A stretch of DNA of 64,000 nucleotides from Ferrovibrio sp965278975 (GCF_965278975.1 NZ_OZ257126.1:2790001-2854000), one strand, 5' to 3'. Shown: positions 25,427 to 34,829, numbered from the stretch's first letter. Translations and numbers: made by a program. The notes: generated from the sequence alone by a model not told the origin.

Positions 25427-26574
25427 AGGCGCGGCGTCCGGGCGAAATTACCGCCGGGGCCGCCCTGGCCGCGCGGCTGGTCCAGCACCAGTTCATCGCC
25501 GGGCTTCAGGCCGGTGCGGATTTCCGTCATCACCCGGTTGTTGGCACCGATCTCGACACTGCGCTCCACGGCCTGGCCGTTTTCCATTACCCGCGCGGTG
25601 TAGCGGTTGCGGCTGCCCGGCATCTGGCGCAGGGCGGCCAGCGGCACAACCGGCACATTCTCGGCATGGGACACGATGAAGAATACCTGCGCGCTCATCT
25701 GCGGCAGCAGGTCCTGGTCTGGGTTGGGCACGTCGAACAGGGCTGAATAGAGCACCACGTTGTTCACCACCTGCGGGGTGGGCAGAATCTGGCGCAGAGT
25801 GCCGGTGCGGCGGCGGTTGGGTTGGCCCAGTGTGGTGAAATAGGCCGGCATGCCGAGTTTCAGGCGCGAGACATCGGCTTCCGATACCTGGGTCTGCACC
25901 GTCATCGTATCCAGATCGGCGATACGCAGGATGATCGGCGCCTGCTGGTTGGCATTCAGGGTCTGGCCCTGGCGCGCGGTCACGTCGATCACTGTGCCGG
26001 TCATTGGCGCGTAGATCTTGGTGTAGCTCAGATTGGCGAGGTCGCCTTTCAGGGTCGACTCGGTCTGCTGCACCTGGGCGTTCAGGGCGTCGATCTGCGC
26101 CGTCACCGCCTTGAAGTTGGCCTCTGCCGTGTCGAAGCTGTCCTCGCTGGTGGCGCGATCGGCCAGCAGGCGGCGCTGACGCTCGAACTGTTTCTGCGCC
26201 AGCTTCTGCTGCACACTTTTTTCGGCGATCTGGGCTTTGAGATTCAGCAACTGCGCCTGGTCGGCGCTGACCCGGGCCTCATAGACCGTCGGGTCGATCT
26301 GAGCCAGTTGCTGGCCTTTTTCCACCCGGGCGCCGAAATCCACCATGATCTGGCGCAACTGGCCGGAAACCTGGGTGCCGACATCGACATAGTTCAACGG
26401 TTGCAGGGTTCCCACTGCCGAGACGGTGTCCTCCACCATGCCGAGCGCCACGGTCTGGGTACGAGGCGGCGCGGCGGTATTCGCGCGGGCCTGCCAATAC
26501 CACCAGCCACCGCCGGCAGCGGCGGCCAGCAGAGCCAGGGTGGCAAGGTATTTGACGGTGCGAGGCATGGACAT
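25423..26574 (-). CDS. macA: MacA-type periplasmic adaptor
   Basis: Membrane-fusion protein of 383 residues that links MacB with the outer-membrane channel. It has an N-terminal helix (YLATLALLAAAAGGGWWYW), the half-lipoyl segments GTLQPLNYVDVGTQVSGQL and LSYTKIYAPMTGTVIDVTARQGQTLNANQ, and a long coiled-coil hairpin between (QLLNLKAQIAEKSVQQKLAQ and the next 70 residues). ATG 26574 is preferred; ATG 26568 and a TTG at 26583 are alternatives. It is first in the operon. The 200 bases upstream, shared with the divergent kinase gene, show only short imperfect repeats. Confidence 0.92.
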   Translation of the reverse strand: MSMPRTVKYLATLALLAAAAGGGWWYWQARANTAAPPRTQTVALGMVEDTVSAVGTLQPLNYVDVGTQVSGQLRQIMVDFGARVEKGQQLAQIDPTVYEARVSADQAQLLNLKAQIAEKSVQQKLAQKQFERQRRLLADRATSEDSFDTAEANFKAVTAQIDALNAQVQQTESTLKGDLANLSYTKIYAPMTGTVIDVTARQGQTLNANQQAPIILRIADLDTMTVQTQVSEADVSRLKLGMPAYFTTLGQPNRRRTGTLRQILPTPQVVNNVVLYSALFDVPNPDQDLLPQMSAQVFFIVSHAENVPVVPLAALRQMPGSRNRYTARVMENGQAVERSVEIGANNRVMTEIRTGLKPGDELVLDQPRGQGGPGGNFARTPRL

Positions 26575-26786
26575 TCTACACAAGCTGACTGGGGAGGCGG
26601 TTGAGCATCACAGTTTACCACGCCTAGCCGTACCCAATCCTACGGCTGCAGCGAGGCTTTTCGTGTAACAGAACATGACGGGGAGAGGTAGAACAAGTAC
26701 CTACCATGGAGGTTGCAATTCCATGCATTCACGGTCTTAGCGATTAGTAATTGGCTTTCCAATCCCCAGGCCGCCTACGCTTAGGC

Positions 26787-28808
26787 ATGTCGCAATCCGC
26801 GTACGATCCGCAGGCCACAGGCCTTATCCTAGCCCAGCTCGATACCCACGGCATCGCTGCTTGCTATATCGATGCTGCCGAACGGCTACAGCTGTGGAAT
26901 CAGACTTATCTGCGGTTCTTCCCCGAGCATATCGGCATAGTGCATGCCGGCTGGTCCTACACCGAGAATCTGCGCCACTATTTTACTACCAATCACGGCC
27001 ATGCCACTACCGCGCAGCAGCTTGATGAGATGATCGCCACTGCCGTGGTGCGTCATCGTACCCAGAACGGGCCGCTCGATTTCCAGAAGCTGGATGGCCG
27101 CTGGGTGCGTTCCCAGGTCAACCGCTTCAGTGATGGCGGCCTGATCAAGACCTGGGCCGATGTCACCGCAGAGGTGCTGCATAGTGAAAGCTCGGTGATC
27201 GAGGCGCTTTCCACCTTGCAGCAGGCTTTGCTTTGCTACGATCAGGATGGCCGTTTCCGTTTTGCCAATAACCGCGCCAGCAGCTTCTTCCCGTCGCTGA
27301 TCAGCCGCTTCCGCCCTGATTCCGGTTTTGCCGACCATCTGCGGCATCTCTCCACCGAAGCCGAAGCCTGCGAGGACCGTGATCTTCTGCGCCAGCTTGC
27401 CGCCCGGTCCTGGCCGGCAGATCCGGGCCCGTATCAGCCGTTGCTGGTCAACATGCGGGGTGGCCGCGTGGTGCAGTTTGAAATGACGCCGACCCGCGAT
27501 GGCGGCCTCACGGCGGTGTGGACCGATATGACCGAGGCGCATCGCCTGCTGGCCGAGCGCGGCCGTGCCGAAGCCGAGGCCACGGCCAAGTCGGAATTCC
27601 TGGCAGTGATGAGCCATGAGATCCGCACGCCGCTGAATGGCGTGCTGGGTGCCATCGGCCTGCTCGACCGTGTTACCCTGGCGCCGCGTGACCGCGATCT
27701 GCTGGATACCGCGCGCGGCTCCGCCGAACATCTGCTACATCTGCTGAACGACATCCTGGATTTCTCCAAGCTGGAGGCCGGGCGCGTCGAGCTGGAGGAC
27801 GTGGATTTCGATCTGCGCCGGCTGGTCGAGGGTCTGGTTGCCTCGTTGCGTAGCCGTGCTGCCGAGAAGGGCCTGCAGCTGAATTGCCAGGTGGCGTCGG
27901 ACCTGCCTGCCATGCTGCGCGGCGATCCCGGTCGTCTGCGCCAGATTCTGTTCAATCTGCTGGGCAATGCGATCAAGTTCACCGAACAGGGCTGGGTGCG
28001 GCTGTTTGTCGGCCATGACCCCGCTGCGGCACAATTACAGATCGCGGTGGCGGATTCCGGCATTGGCATCGCACCGGAAGTCCGGCCGCTGCTGTTCAAG
28101 CATTTCACCCAAGGCGACCGCTCGATCACCCGGCGCTATGGCGGTACCGGGCTGGGGTTGGCAATCTGCGGACAGCTGGCAACGCTGATGCAGGGCGAGA
28201 TCATCGTCGACAGCACCCCGGGCAAGGGCAGCGTATTCCGCCTGTGCCTGCCGCTGCGCATCGGCACCGCGCCCGTGCAGCCGCAGCCCCTGCCGCTGGT
28301 GGAAGCGCAACGGCATGACGATAGCCTGCGTATCCTGGTGGCGGAAGATAATCCGACCAACCAGCTTATCCTCAGCACCATGCTGCGCGAACTCGGTCAC
28401 GACGTGGCACTCGTCGCCAATGGCCTGGAAGCCTGCGCGCGGCTGCGTCAGGATCATTTCGACATGGTGCTGATGGACATGCAGATGCCGGAAATGGACG
28501 GCATGGCGGCCAGCCGCGCCATTCGCGCCATGGCGGAACCTTATGCCTCGGTGCCGATCGTTGCCATCACCGCCAATGCCCTGGCCGGTGACCGTGAACG
28601 CTGCCTAGCCGCCGGCATGGACGGCTACATCACCAAGCCGATCGACCTGCCGCTGCTGATCGAAACCATGGATCATGCCCTGCATCGGCGCCCGGCGGCG
28701 GTAGCCCGGGCGGCACCGCCCAGCCGAAGCAGTGATCTCAGCCCGGCGGCCGCAAAAGCGCTCGGCGCCCTGGCCGACAAGCTGAAACACTCCAGCGCCG
28801 TGCGCTGA
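26787..28808 (+). CDS. Hybrid sensor histidine kinase with C-terminal receiver
   Basis: This 673-residue cytoplasmic kinase has no membrane helix. Residues of about 15-130 and 135-250 are two PAS-like domains (IAACYIDAAERLQLWNQTYLRFFP; LQQALLCYDQDGRFRFANN). The phosphorylated His is H277 in MSHEIRTPLNG. HATPase motifs are NLLGNAIKFT, DSGIGI and GGTGLGL. The receiver (LRILVAEDNPTNQLIL, LMDMQMPEMDG) covers about 515-635 and is followed by an Ala-rich tail. The start ATG has only a weak AGG. No partner regulator or output domain is adjacent, so the target is unknown. Confidence 0.9.
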   Translation: MSQSAYDPQATGLILAQLDTHGIAACYIDAAERLQLWNQTYLRFFPEHIGIVHAGWSYTENLRHYFTTNHGHATTAQQLDEMIATAVVRHRTQNGPLDFQKLDGRWVRSQVNRFSDGGLIKTWADVTAEVLHSESSVIEALSTLQQALLCYDQDGRFRFANNRASSFFPSLISRFRPDSGFADHLRHLSTEAEACEDRDLLRQLAARSWPADPGPYQPLLVNMRGGRVVQFEMTPTRDGGLTAVWTDMTEAHRLLAERGRAEAEATAKSEFLAVMSHEIRTPLNGVLGAIGLLDRVTLAPRDRDLLDTARGSAEHLLHLLNDILDFSKLEAGRVELEDVDFDLRRLVEGLVASLRSRAAEKGLQLNCQVASDLPAMLRGDPGRLRQILFNLLGNAIKFTEQGWVRLFVGHDPAAAQLQIAVADSGIGIAPEVRPLLFKHFTQGDRSITRRYGGTGLGLAICGQLATLMQGEIIVDSTPGKGSVFRLCLPLRIGTAPVQPQPLPLVEAQRHDDSLRILVAEDNPTNQLILSTMLRELGHDVALVANGLEACARLRQDHFDMVLMDMQMPEMDGMAASRAIRAMAEPYASVPIVAITANALAGDRERCLAAGMDGYITKPIDLPLLIETMDHALHRRPAAVARAAPPSRSSDLSPAAAKALGALADKLKHSSAVR

Positions 28809-28880
28809 TCCGTCTTCCTCGCGCCGCCACCTGCGGCTATCCTGCCCGGCAGAGAACAAGAATCCGCCGGGAGGAACAGC

Positions 28881-29831
28881 ATGGCCAAGGGCTTCGCGTC
28901 GACCAACGATCTTGAGGAAAAGGTCGTTTCCTTCACTCAATTGGGCGAAGGCCTCTACGCCTTCACCGCCCAGGGCGATCCCAATACCGGCGTCATTGTC
29001 GGCGATGATGGTGTCATGGTGATCGATGCCCAGGCAACGCCGAAGATGGCCGCCAGCGTGATCGGGCATATCCGCCGCGTCACTGACAAGCCGATCAAGT
29101 ATGTGGTGCTGTCGCATTACCATGCCGTGCGCGTGCTGGGTGCCTCTGCCTATGGCGCCGAACAGGTGATTGCGTCCGATGCCACGCGCAGCCTGATCGT
29201 CGAGCGTGGCAAGGAGGATTGGGATTCCGAATATGGCCGCTTCCCGCGCCTGTTCAGCGCCGCCGAGACCATTCCCGGCCTGACCTGGCCGACCATGACC
29301 TTTCCGCGCAAGATGAGTATTTATCTTGGCCGCCGCCGCGTCGATCTGATGCATCTGGGCCGTGGCCATACGGCGGGCGATATTGTTGCCTGGGTGCCAG
29401 ATGCCGGCGTGATGTTTTCCGGCGATCTGGTTGAGTATCATTCCGCCTGTTATTGCGGTGATGCCCATTTCGCCGATTGGCCGAAGACACTGGATGCCAT
29501 CGCCGAATTCAATCCGACGGCTCTGGTGCCGGGGCGCGGCGATGCGCTGGTGCAGCGCGACCAGGTTGGTGATGGCCTGAAACTGACCCGCGATTTCCTC
29601 ACCACGCTCTATGGCTCGGTATCGGAAAGCGCTGCCAAGGGGCTGTCCTTGAAGGATGCCTTCGACCGCGCCAATGCTGCGATGGCGCCACGCTTCGGCA
29701 ATTTTGCCATTTTCGATCATTGCATGCCGTTCAATGTCGCACGGGCCTATGACGAAGCCAGCGGCCTGGCCCATCCGCGCATCTGGACTGCCGAACGCGA
29801 CCAGGATATGTGGGCGAGGCTGCAAGGGTGA
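28881..29831 (+). CDS. Metallo-beta-lactamase-fold protein with degenerate metal motif
   Basis: This 316-residue cytosolic MBL-fold protein keeps the strand pattern NTGVIVGDDGVMVIDAQATP, the HLGRGHTAGDIVAWVPDAGVMFSGDLVEY block and a late PGRGDALV. The usual HxHxDH is HYHAVR (H79, H81), so Asp and His for the second metal are lost. It may bind one metal or none. GGGAGGAACAGC supports the start. It overlaps the kinase gene by GTGA and forms an operon with it and the enolase-like gene. A hydrolase role on a small substrate is possible but unproven. Confidence 0.85.
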   Translation: MAKGFASTNDLEEKVVSFTQLGEGLYAFTAQGDPNTGVIVGDDGVMVIDAQATPKMAASVIGHIRRVTDKPIKYVVLSHYHAVRVLGASAYGAEQVIASDATRSLIVERGKEDWDSEYGRFPRLFSAAETIPGLTWPTMTFPRKMSIYLGRRRVDLMHLGRGHTAGDIVAWVPDAGVMFSGDLVEYHSACYCGDAHFADWPKTLDAIAEFNPTALVPGRGDALVQRDQVGDGLKLTRDFLTTLYGSVSESAAKGLSLKDAFDRANAAMAPRFGNFAIFDHCMPFNVARAYDEASGLAHPRIWTAERDQDMWARLQG

Positions 29832-30817
29832 TCCCGGCCGAGATTGTCGCTGGTCTTGGCCATATGGGCCTGGGCCGACCATTGCATGGTGAACCGCTTA
29901 CCGGTGGTGTGTCCTCGGATATCTGGCGCGTTGAACTCGATGGCGGCCCGGTCTGCGTCAAGCGCGCATTGCCGAAGCTGCGGGTCGCGGCTGATTGGCA
30001 GGCACCGGTGGAGCGCAACCGCTACGAGGCCCGTTGGATGCAGGTGGCCGCCGCCGCCGCGCCCGGTGCCGTGCCGGCTTTGCTGGGGCAGGATGAGGCC
30101 ACTGGCTGCCTCGCCATGGCTTATCTGCTGCCAGCCGAGCATCCGCTCTGGAAGGCACAGTTGCGCGATGGCCTGGCCGATGCGGATTTCGCTGCCGCCG
30201 TAGCGGACAGGCTGGTGGCAATCCATGCCGCCACCGCCAACAGCGCGGCGGTAGCGGCGGATTTCCCCACCGACCGGATTTTCTTCGATATCCGCCTGGA
30301 TCCCTATCTCGGCGCCACCGGGCGGGCGCATGGCGATCTTGCCGCCCGTTTCCAGGCATTGATCGCCACCACGCAGGCCAACAAGCGGGCCCTGGTGCAT
30401 GGCGATGTCAGCCCGAAGAATATCCTGGCCGGGCCAAGGGGTCCGGTTTTCCTAGATGCCGAATGTGCCTGGTATGGTGACCCGGCCTTCGATCTGGCCT
30501 TCTGCCTCAATCATCTGCTGCTGAAAAGTCTGTGGAACCGTGCCGTCCATGCTGGTTTCCAGCGTTGCTTCGCGGCGCTGGCACAGCATTACTTTGCCGG
30601 CGTGGCCTGGGAACTGCCGGCGGCATTGGAGGCCCGTGCCGCAGGCCTGCTGCCTGGTCTGCTGCTGGCGCGGGTGGACGGCAAGTCGCCGGTGGAATAT
30701 GTCACCCGGGAAGAGGACAGGGAACTGGTGCGCCGGGTGGCGCGGCCGCTGCTCCTCGATCCGCCGGTGCGGCTGGCAGCCGTGGCGGCGGCCTGGAACA
30801 GGGAATTCGACGCATGA
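29828..30817 (+). CDS. Aminoglycoside phosphotransferase-like small-molecule kinase
   Basis: This 330-residue protein is of the APH/choline-kinase fold. The Brenner motif is HGDVSPKN (H191, D193, N198), and the metal-binding Asp is D210 in FLDAECAWYGDPAFDLAF. A nucleotide-binding lysine is likely in PVCVKRALPK. The GTG start overlaps the preceding stop, and its own stop overlaps the enolase-like start (ATGA), so three gene products are made together. The likely substrate is a hydroxylated metabolite. Antibiotic resistance is not implied, because many APH-fold enzymes phosphorylate sugars, choline or lipids. Confidence 0.85.
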   Translation: MIPAEIVAGLGHMGLGRPLHGEPLTGGVSSDIWRVELDGGPVCVKRALPKLRVAADWQAPVERNRYEARWMQVAAAAAPGAVPALLGQDEATGCLAMAYLLPAEHPLWKAQLRDGLADADFAAAVADRLVAIHAATANSAAVAADFPTDRIFFDIRLDPYLGATGRAHGDLAARFQALIATTQANKRALVHGDVSPKNILAGPRGPVFLDAECAWYGDPAFDLAFCLNHLLLKSLWNRAVHAGFQRCFAALAQHYFAGVAWELPAALEARAAGLLPGLLLARVDGKSPVEYVTREEDRELVRRVARPLLLDPPVRLAAVAAAWNREFDA

Positions 30818-32097
30818 GCGCGAGGCAGATCGTTGCGGTGCGTGGCCGGCGGGTATGGGACTCGCGTGGCCGACCGACGGTGGAAGCGGAGGTGACCCTT
30901 GCCGATGGCAGCCTGGGGCGCGGCATCGCACCGGCGGGTGCCTCGCGCGGGCGGCATGAGGCGATTGATCTGCGCGACGGCGGCTCGGCGCTTGGCGGTT
31001 TCGATGTCGGCCAGGCGGTAGCGCATGTGAATGGCGCGCTGGCGGATGCCGTGCGCGGCCTTGATGCCGGCGATCAGGAAACGGTGGATGCAGCACTCTG
31101 CGCGGCGGATGGCACGCCGAACAAGGCGCGGCTGGGCGGCAATGCGGTGATCGCCGTGTCGCTGGCGGTGCTGCAGGCGGCGGCCACTACCGAAAAGTTG
31201 CCGCTCTGGCGCTATCTGGCCGGCGATGCCGATGTGGCGCTGCCGCTGCCGGAAATCCAGATCTTCGGCGGTGGCGCCCATGCGGCGCGGCGCGTCGATA
31301 TCCAGGATTTCATGGTCATGCCGCTCGGTGCGCAGAGCTTCGATGAAGCCATGGTGATAACTGCCGAGGTTTACCGTGCTGCCGGCAAGCTGATGGCGGA
31401 TGCCGGCAAGCTGGCGGGCGTGGCCGATGAAGGTGGTTTCTGGCCTGCTTTTGAGTCGAATGAGCAGGCGCTGGATATGCTCACCCGCGCCATCGAGACC
31501 GCCGGTTACCGCCCGGGCGAAGGCGCGGCGATCTCGCTGGATATCGCGGCTTCCGAATTCCATGACGGCCAGCATTATGTGCTCGGGCTGGAGCGCCGCC
31601 GGCTGACGACGCCGGAAATGATCGAGATGTTGCAAGGCTGGCTTGGCCGCTATCCCATCGTCTCAATCGAGGATCCGGTGGCGGAAACCGACGCGGAAGG
31701 CATGCGCGCCTTCACCCAGGCGGTGCGCGGGCGCTGCCAGGTGATCGGCGACGATTATCTGGTGAGTAATGCGGCGCGCACTTCGGCTGCGATTGCCGGC
31801 GGCGATTGCACCGCCGTGCTGCTGAAGCCGAACCAGGCCGGCACGGTGAGCGAAACCGCCGCCACCATGCGTGTGGCGCAGGCGGCGGGCTGGGGCCGCA
31901 TCGTCTCAGCGCGTTCGGGCGAAACCGAGGATGTCGCCATTGCCCATCTCAGCACCGGGTGGAATGCCGGCCAGCTTAAAGTCGGCTCTTTCGCACGCTC
32001 GGAGCGCATGGCGAAGTGGAACGAGGTTTTGCGCATCGAAGAGGCCATGGGCAGCCGGGCGTGTTTCTGGGGCCGTGCAGCCCTGGCGATGGGATGA
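30814..32097 (+). CDS. Enolase-like protein with altered active site
   Basis: This 427-residue enolase-family protein keeps much of the catalytic frame: E206 (ADEGG), D243, E286 (SIED), the D313-D314 pair, K338 (LLKPNQ), K389 (GQLKVGS) and R367/S368. The conserved His in the canonical SHRSGETED is Ala366 here (SARSGETED), the SGASTG loop reads AGASRG, and SIEDGL became SIEDPV. It therefore may not act on 2-phosphoglycerate. It sits behind an APH-like kinase and an MBL-fold gene rather than the pyrG/eno setting. I read it as a divergent paralogue, perhaps acting on another phospho-hydroxyacid made by the kinase. A glycolytic role cannot be excluded. Confidence 0.8.
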   Translation: MSARQIVAVRGRRVWDSRGRPTVEAEVTLADGSLGRGIAPAGASRGRHEAIDLRDGGSALGGFDVGQAVAHVNGALADAVRGLDAGDQETVDAALCAADGTPNKARLGGNAVIAVSLAVLQAAATTEKLPLWRYLAGDADVALPLPEIQIFGGGAHAARRVDIQDFMVMPLGAQSFDEAMVITAEVYRAAGKLMADAGKLAGVADEGGFWPAFESNEQALDMLTRAIETAGYRPGEGAAISLDIAASEFHDGQHYVLGLERRRLTTPEMIEMLQGWLGRYPIVSIEDPVAETDAEGMRAFTQAVRGRCQVIGDDYLVSNAARTSAAIAGGDCTAVLLKPNQAGTVSETAATMRVAQAAGWGRIVSARSGETEDVAIAHLSTGWNAGQLKVGSFARSERMAKWNEVLRIEEAMGSRACFWGRAALAMG

Positions 32098-32103
32098 TGT
32101 GAC

Positions 32104-32523
32104 ATGATCCAGGTGACCCAGCGGATTGCTCTGCGCGACGATGAAATCCAGTTGAGCTTCATTCGTGCCTCCGGACCTGGCGGGCAGAATGTCAACAAGG
32201 TGTCATCCGCCGTGCAGCTTCGCTTCGACGCGGCGCAGTCACCGTCGCTGCCCGAGGAGGTCCGTGCCAAGCTGCTTGCCCTGGCGGGTCAGCGTGCCAC
32301 GAATGATGGTGTCATCATCATCACCGCCCAGGCTCATCGCAGCCAGGAGCGCAACCGCGAGGATGCGATTGCCCGGCTGGTGGACCTGATCCGGCAGGCG
32401 ACACACAAGCCGAAGCCGCGCCGTGCTACCAAGCCGACCAAGGGATCGCAGCAGCGGCGCATGGATTCCAAGGCCAAGCGCGGCAATGTCAAAGCAGGCC
32501 GCGGGCGTCCAAATCTGGACTAG
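32104..32523 (+). CDS. arfB: Ribosome rescue peptidyl-tRNA hydrolase ArfB
   Basis: This 139-residue protein releases nascent chains from stalled ribosomes without a stop codon. It has the class I release-factor motif GPGGQNVNKVSSAVQLRFD (GGQ at 25-27) and the basic C-terminal tail KPKPRRATKPTKGSQQRRMDSKAKRG that enters the mRNA tunnel, both typical of ArfB (YaeJ). It lacks the codon-recognition domains of RF1/RF2. It starts six bases after the enolase-like stop and ends three bases before the convergent response-regulator stop. Confidence 0.93.
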   Translation: MIQVTQRIALRDDEIQLSFIRASGPGGQNVNKVSSAVQLRFDAAQSPSLPEEVRAKLLALAGQRATNDGVIIITAQAHRSQERNREDAIARLVDLIRQATHKPKPRRATKPTKGSQQRRMDSKAKRGNVKAGRGRPNLD

Positions 32524-32526
32524 GTT

Positions 32527-33252
32527 TCAGCGCGCCAATTGCGCCTGATCGGCAGTGAGCAGGCGGTAGCCGACGCCGAGTTCGGTGGCGATATAGCGCG
32601 GCCGGGTCGGATCGGGTTCGATCTTCTGGCGCAGCTTGCGCATGAAGATACGCAGGTAATGCACATCCTCGGCATGGGCGGCGCCCCAGACATGGCGCAG
32701 CAGCTGGTCATGGGTCAGCACCTTGCCGGCATGCAGCGCCAGCTGGCTCAGCAGCTTGTATTCCTTGGGCGAGAGACGCACCGGTTCGCCGCGCATCGAT
32801 ACCACGCGATGCGCCATGTCGATGGCCAGTTCGCCGACATTGAATACCGGCTCGCCGGTCACCGCATCGGCCTTGCGCCGGCGCATCAGTGCCTTCACGC
32901 GGGCAACGAATTCCGCCATGCCGAAAGGCTTCACAACATAGTCGTCGGCACCGAGTTCAAAGGCGCGGACTTTCTCGACTTCCCGGTTGCGCACCGAGAG
33001 AATGAATACCGGCACCGCGCTCCATTCACGCAGGCGATTCAACACATCCAGGCCGTCCATGTCGCCAAGCTGCAAGTCCAGCACCACCAGGTCTGGCGGC
33101 GAGGCGGCAGCGAGCCGCAGACCTTCCTGGCCGGACTCGGCTTCGGCGACATCATAGCCGTGCACCGACAGGCCGGTGCGCAGGAAGCGCCGGATCGGAG
33201 CCTCGTCGTCGATCACCAGGATTTTCTGGATCGTGTTCTTCTGGGTCATCAT
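32527..33252 (-). CDS. KdpE-like OmpR-family response regulator
   Basis: This 241-residue regulator has a receiver (ILVIDDEAPIRRFLRTGL, phospho-acceptor D59 in VVLDLQLGDMDG, K in VVKPFGM) and a C-terminal winged helix (RLSPKEYKLLSQLALHAGKVLTHDQLLRHVWG, then YLRIFMRKLRQKIEPDP and ATELGVGYRL). It resembles KdpE closely. The start overlaps the kinase stop by four bases. No kdpFABC genes occur in the window, so its targets may lie elsewhere or differ from potassium uptake. Confidence 0.9.
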   Translation of the reverse strand: MMTQKNTIQKILVIDDEAPIRRFLRTGLSVHGYDVAEAESGQEGLRLAAASPPDLVVLDLQLGDMDGLDVLNRLREWSAVPVFILSVRNREVEKVRAFELGADDYVVKPFGMAEFVARVKALMRRRKADAVTGEPVFNVGELAIDMAHRVVSMRGEPVRLSPKEYKLLSQLALHAGKVLTHDQLLRHVWGAAHAEDVHYLRIFMRKLRQKIEPDPTRPRYIATELGVGYRLLTADQAQLAR

Positions 33253-34829
33253 GCCTCCAACGCCGGTTCTGCCGGCGGTACTGGTAGAGAGATGCGGAAA
33301 ATAGAGCCCTGGCCGGGGCCGGGGCTGCTGGCAGTAAGCGTGCCGCGATTGGCTTCGACAAAGGCGCGGCTGATCATCAGGCCGAGGCCCTTGCCGGCGG
33401 GGCGTGGTTCCAGGCCATCGCCGCTGCGGCCGGCGCGGTAGAACGGCTCGAAGATGCGCTCGATCTCGTCGGCGCGGATACCGACGCCCTGGTCGGCGAT
33501 CTCGATCACCACGCGCTCGCGGCCTGCTTCGGTTTCTTGCCGCGCCGTGAGGCTGACGCTGGTGCCGGCGGCTGCGTATTTCGACGCATTCTCCAGCAGG
33601 TTCTCCAGTGCATGCTCCAGCATCAGCGCGTCGAGATGCAGCATCGGCAGATCGACGGGCAGCGATACCTCCACATGATGCGCGCGCAGCACACGGGCGG
33701 TGTGGCGCAGCACGGCATCAACGATGTCTGCGAGTTCCAGCCGTTCGAGCTTCGGTACCAGTTCGCCGGCACCGATCTGGCTCATGTCAAACAGCTTGGA
33801 GAAGTTGCGCCCCAGGCGCTCGCTTTCCTCGCGGATGGTGCCGAGCAGTTCGACGCGCTGCGGTTCGTCCACCAGGCTGCCGAAACTTTCCAGCGTCGAG
33901 GCGGCGCCGATGATGGCGGCCAGCGGTGTTTGCAGATCGTGGCTGATGGCACCGATCACCGCTTCGCGCAGCCGCTCGGCATGCTTGGCGACGCGGGCAT
34001 TTTCCATCGCCAGGGCCAGCTGTGCACGCTCCAGCGCGGTGGCTGCCTGGTCCAGCAGCGCGGCGCCGTAATCAGTTTCGCCGATGGCGCCCAGATCATC
34101 ACGCCGCCGGGCCAGCAAGCCGATGGCGCGGCCACCGGCGCGGAGGAAATGGAAACGCCAGGGCCCGACATCCGCCTGCACCCGTGCCGCGCCCGAGGCC
34201 AGTGCATCGCTCCAGGCCTTGCGCGCTTCCTCAAACGGCAGCGGCTGCTGCTGCGCCGCGGTGCTGGAAGCAATTGGTTCCAGGCTGCCGCGCTGGGGCT
34301 CGAACAGGTAGGCCGGTTTCGCCGCGCCGCCGAGATGCTCGACGATCACCTGGCCAACACCGGCCGGATCGGCGGTATCGGCAAGGCGGCGGCTGAAACG
34401 CTGCAGATCGGCAAGATCGGCCTCGCGGCGCCGTGCTTCCAGGGCATGGCGGCGCGCAAAGGCAGCGAGATGGCTGGCCACCACGGCCACGGCGGTGAAC
34501 ACCACCAAGTCGACCAGCTCCTGGGGCTCGCCGATATGGAGATTGTAGAACGGCTTGTAGAAGAAGAAGCTGGAGACAGCGACCGCCAGCACGGCGGCGA
34601 ACAGCGATGGCCCCAGACCCCAGGCGATGGCGCTGGCCAGCACGGCGGGCAGAAACACCACGCTGAGGTGGTCTATCGGCAGCAGCAATTCCAGCACATG
34701 CGCGATCAGGCCGCAGACTGCGGTAAGCGCCGCGCTGCCGAGCAGCGGTGCGACGCGATGCCCCATCCAGCGCGGACGCATATCCGGCTCGCCAGTATCT
34801 GCAACGTGGAAGAAGGCGGGCATGGCCAT
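33249..34829 (-). CDS. Short KdpD-like membrane sensor kinase (DUF4118-GAF-HisKA)
   Basis: This kinase of about 526 residues lacks the N-terminal KdpD sensor and universal-stress domains. It begins with four membrane helices of the DUF4118 type (SAALTAVCGLIAHVLELLLPIDHLSVVFLPAVLASAIAWGLGPS and the next helices), then a GAF-like region (140-275), the His box AISHDLQTPLAAIIGAAS (H297) and HATPase motifs ENLLENASKYA, DQGVGI and GKGLGL. The start is uncertain (ATG 34829, 34823 or 34781). It is paired with the KdpE-like regulator. Such short KdpD proteins are a known variant; the stimulus is unknown. Confidence 0.85.
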   Translation of the reverse strand: MAMPAFFHVADTGEPDMRPRWMGHRVAPLLGSAALTAVCGLIAHVLELLLPIDHLSVVFLPAVLASAIAWGLGPSLFAAVLAVAVSSFFFYKPFYNLHIGEPQELVDLVVFTAVAVVASHLAAFARRHALEARRREADLADLQRFSRRLADTADPAGVGQVIVEHLGGAAKPAYLFEPQRGSLEPIASSTAAQQQPLPFEEARKAWSDALASGAARVQADVGPWRFHFLRAGGRAIGLLARRRDDLGAIGETDYGAALLDQAATALERAQLALAMENARVAKHAERLREAVIGAISHDLQTPLAAIIGAASTLESFGSLVDEPQRVELLGTIREESERLGRNFSKLFDMSQIGAGELVPKLERLELADIVDAVLRHTARVLRAHHVEVSLPVDLPMLHLDALMLEHALENLLENASKYAAAGTSVSLTARQETEAGRERVVIEIADQGVGIRADEIERIFEPFYRAGRSGDGLEPRPAGKGLGLMISRAFVEANRGTLTASSPGPGQGSIFRISLPVPPAEPALEA

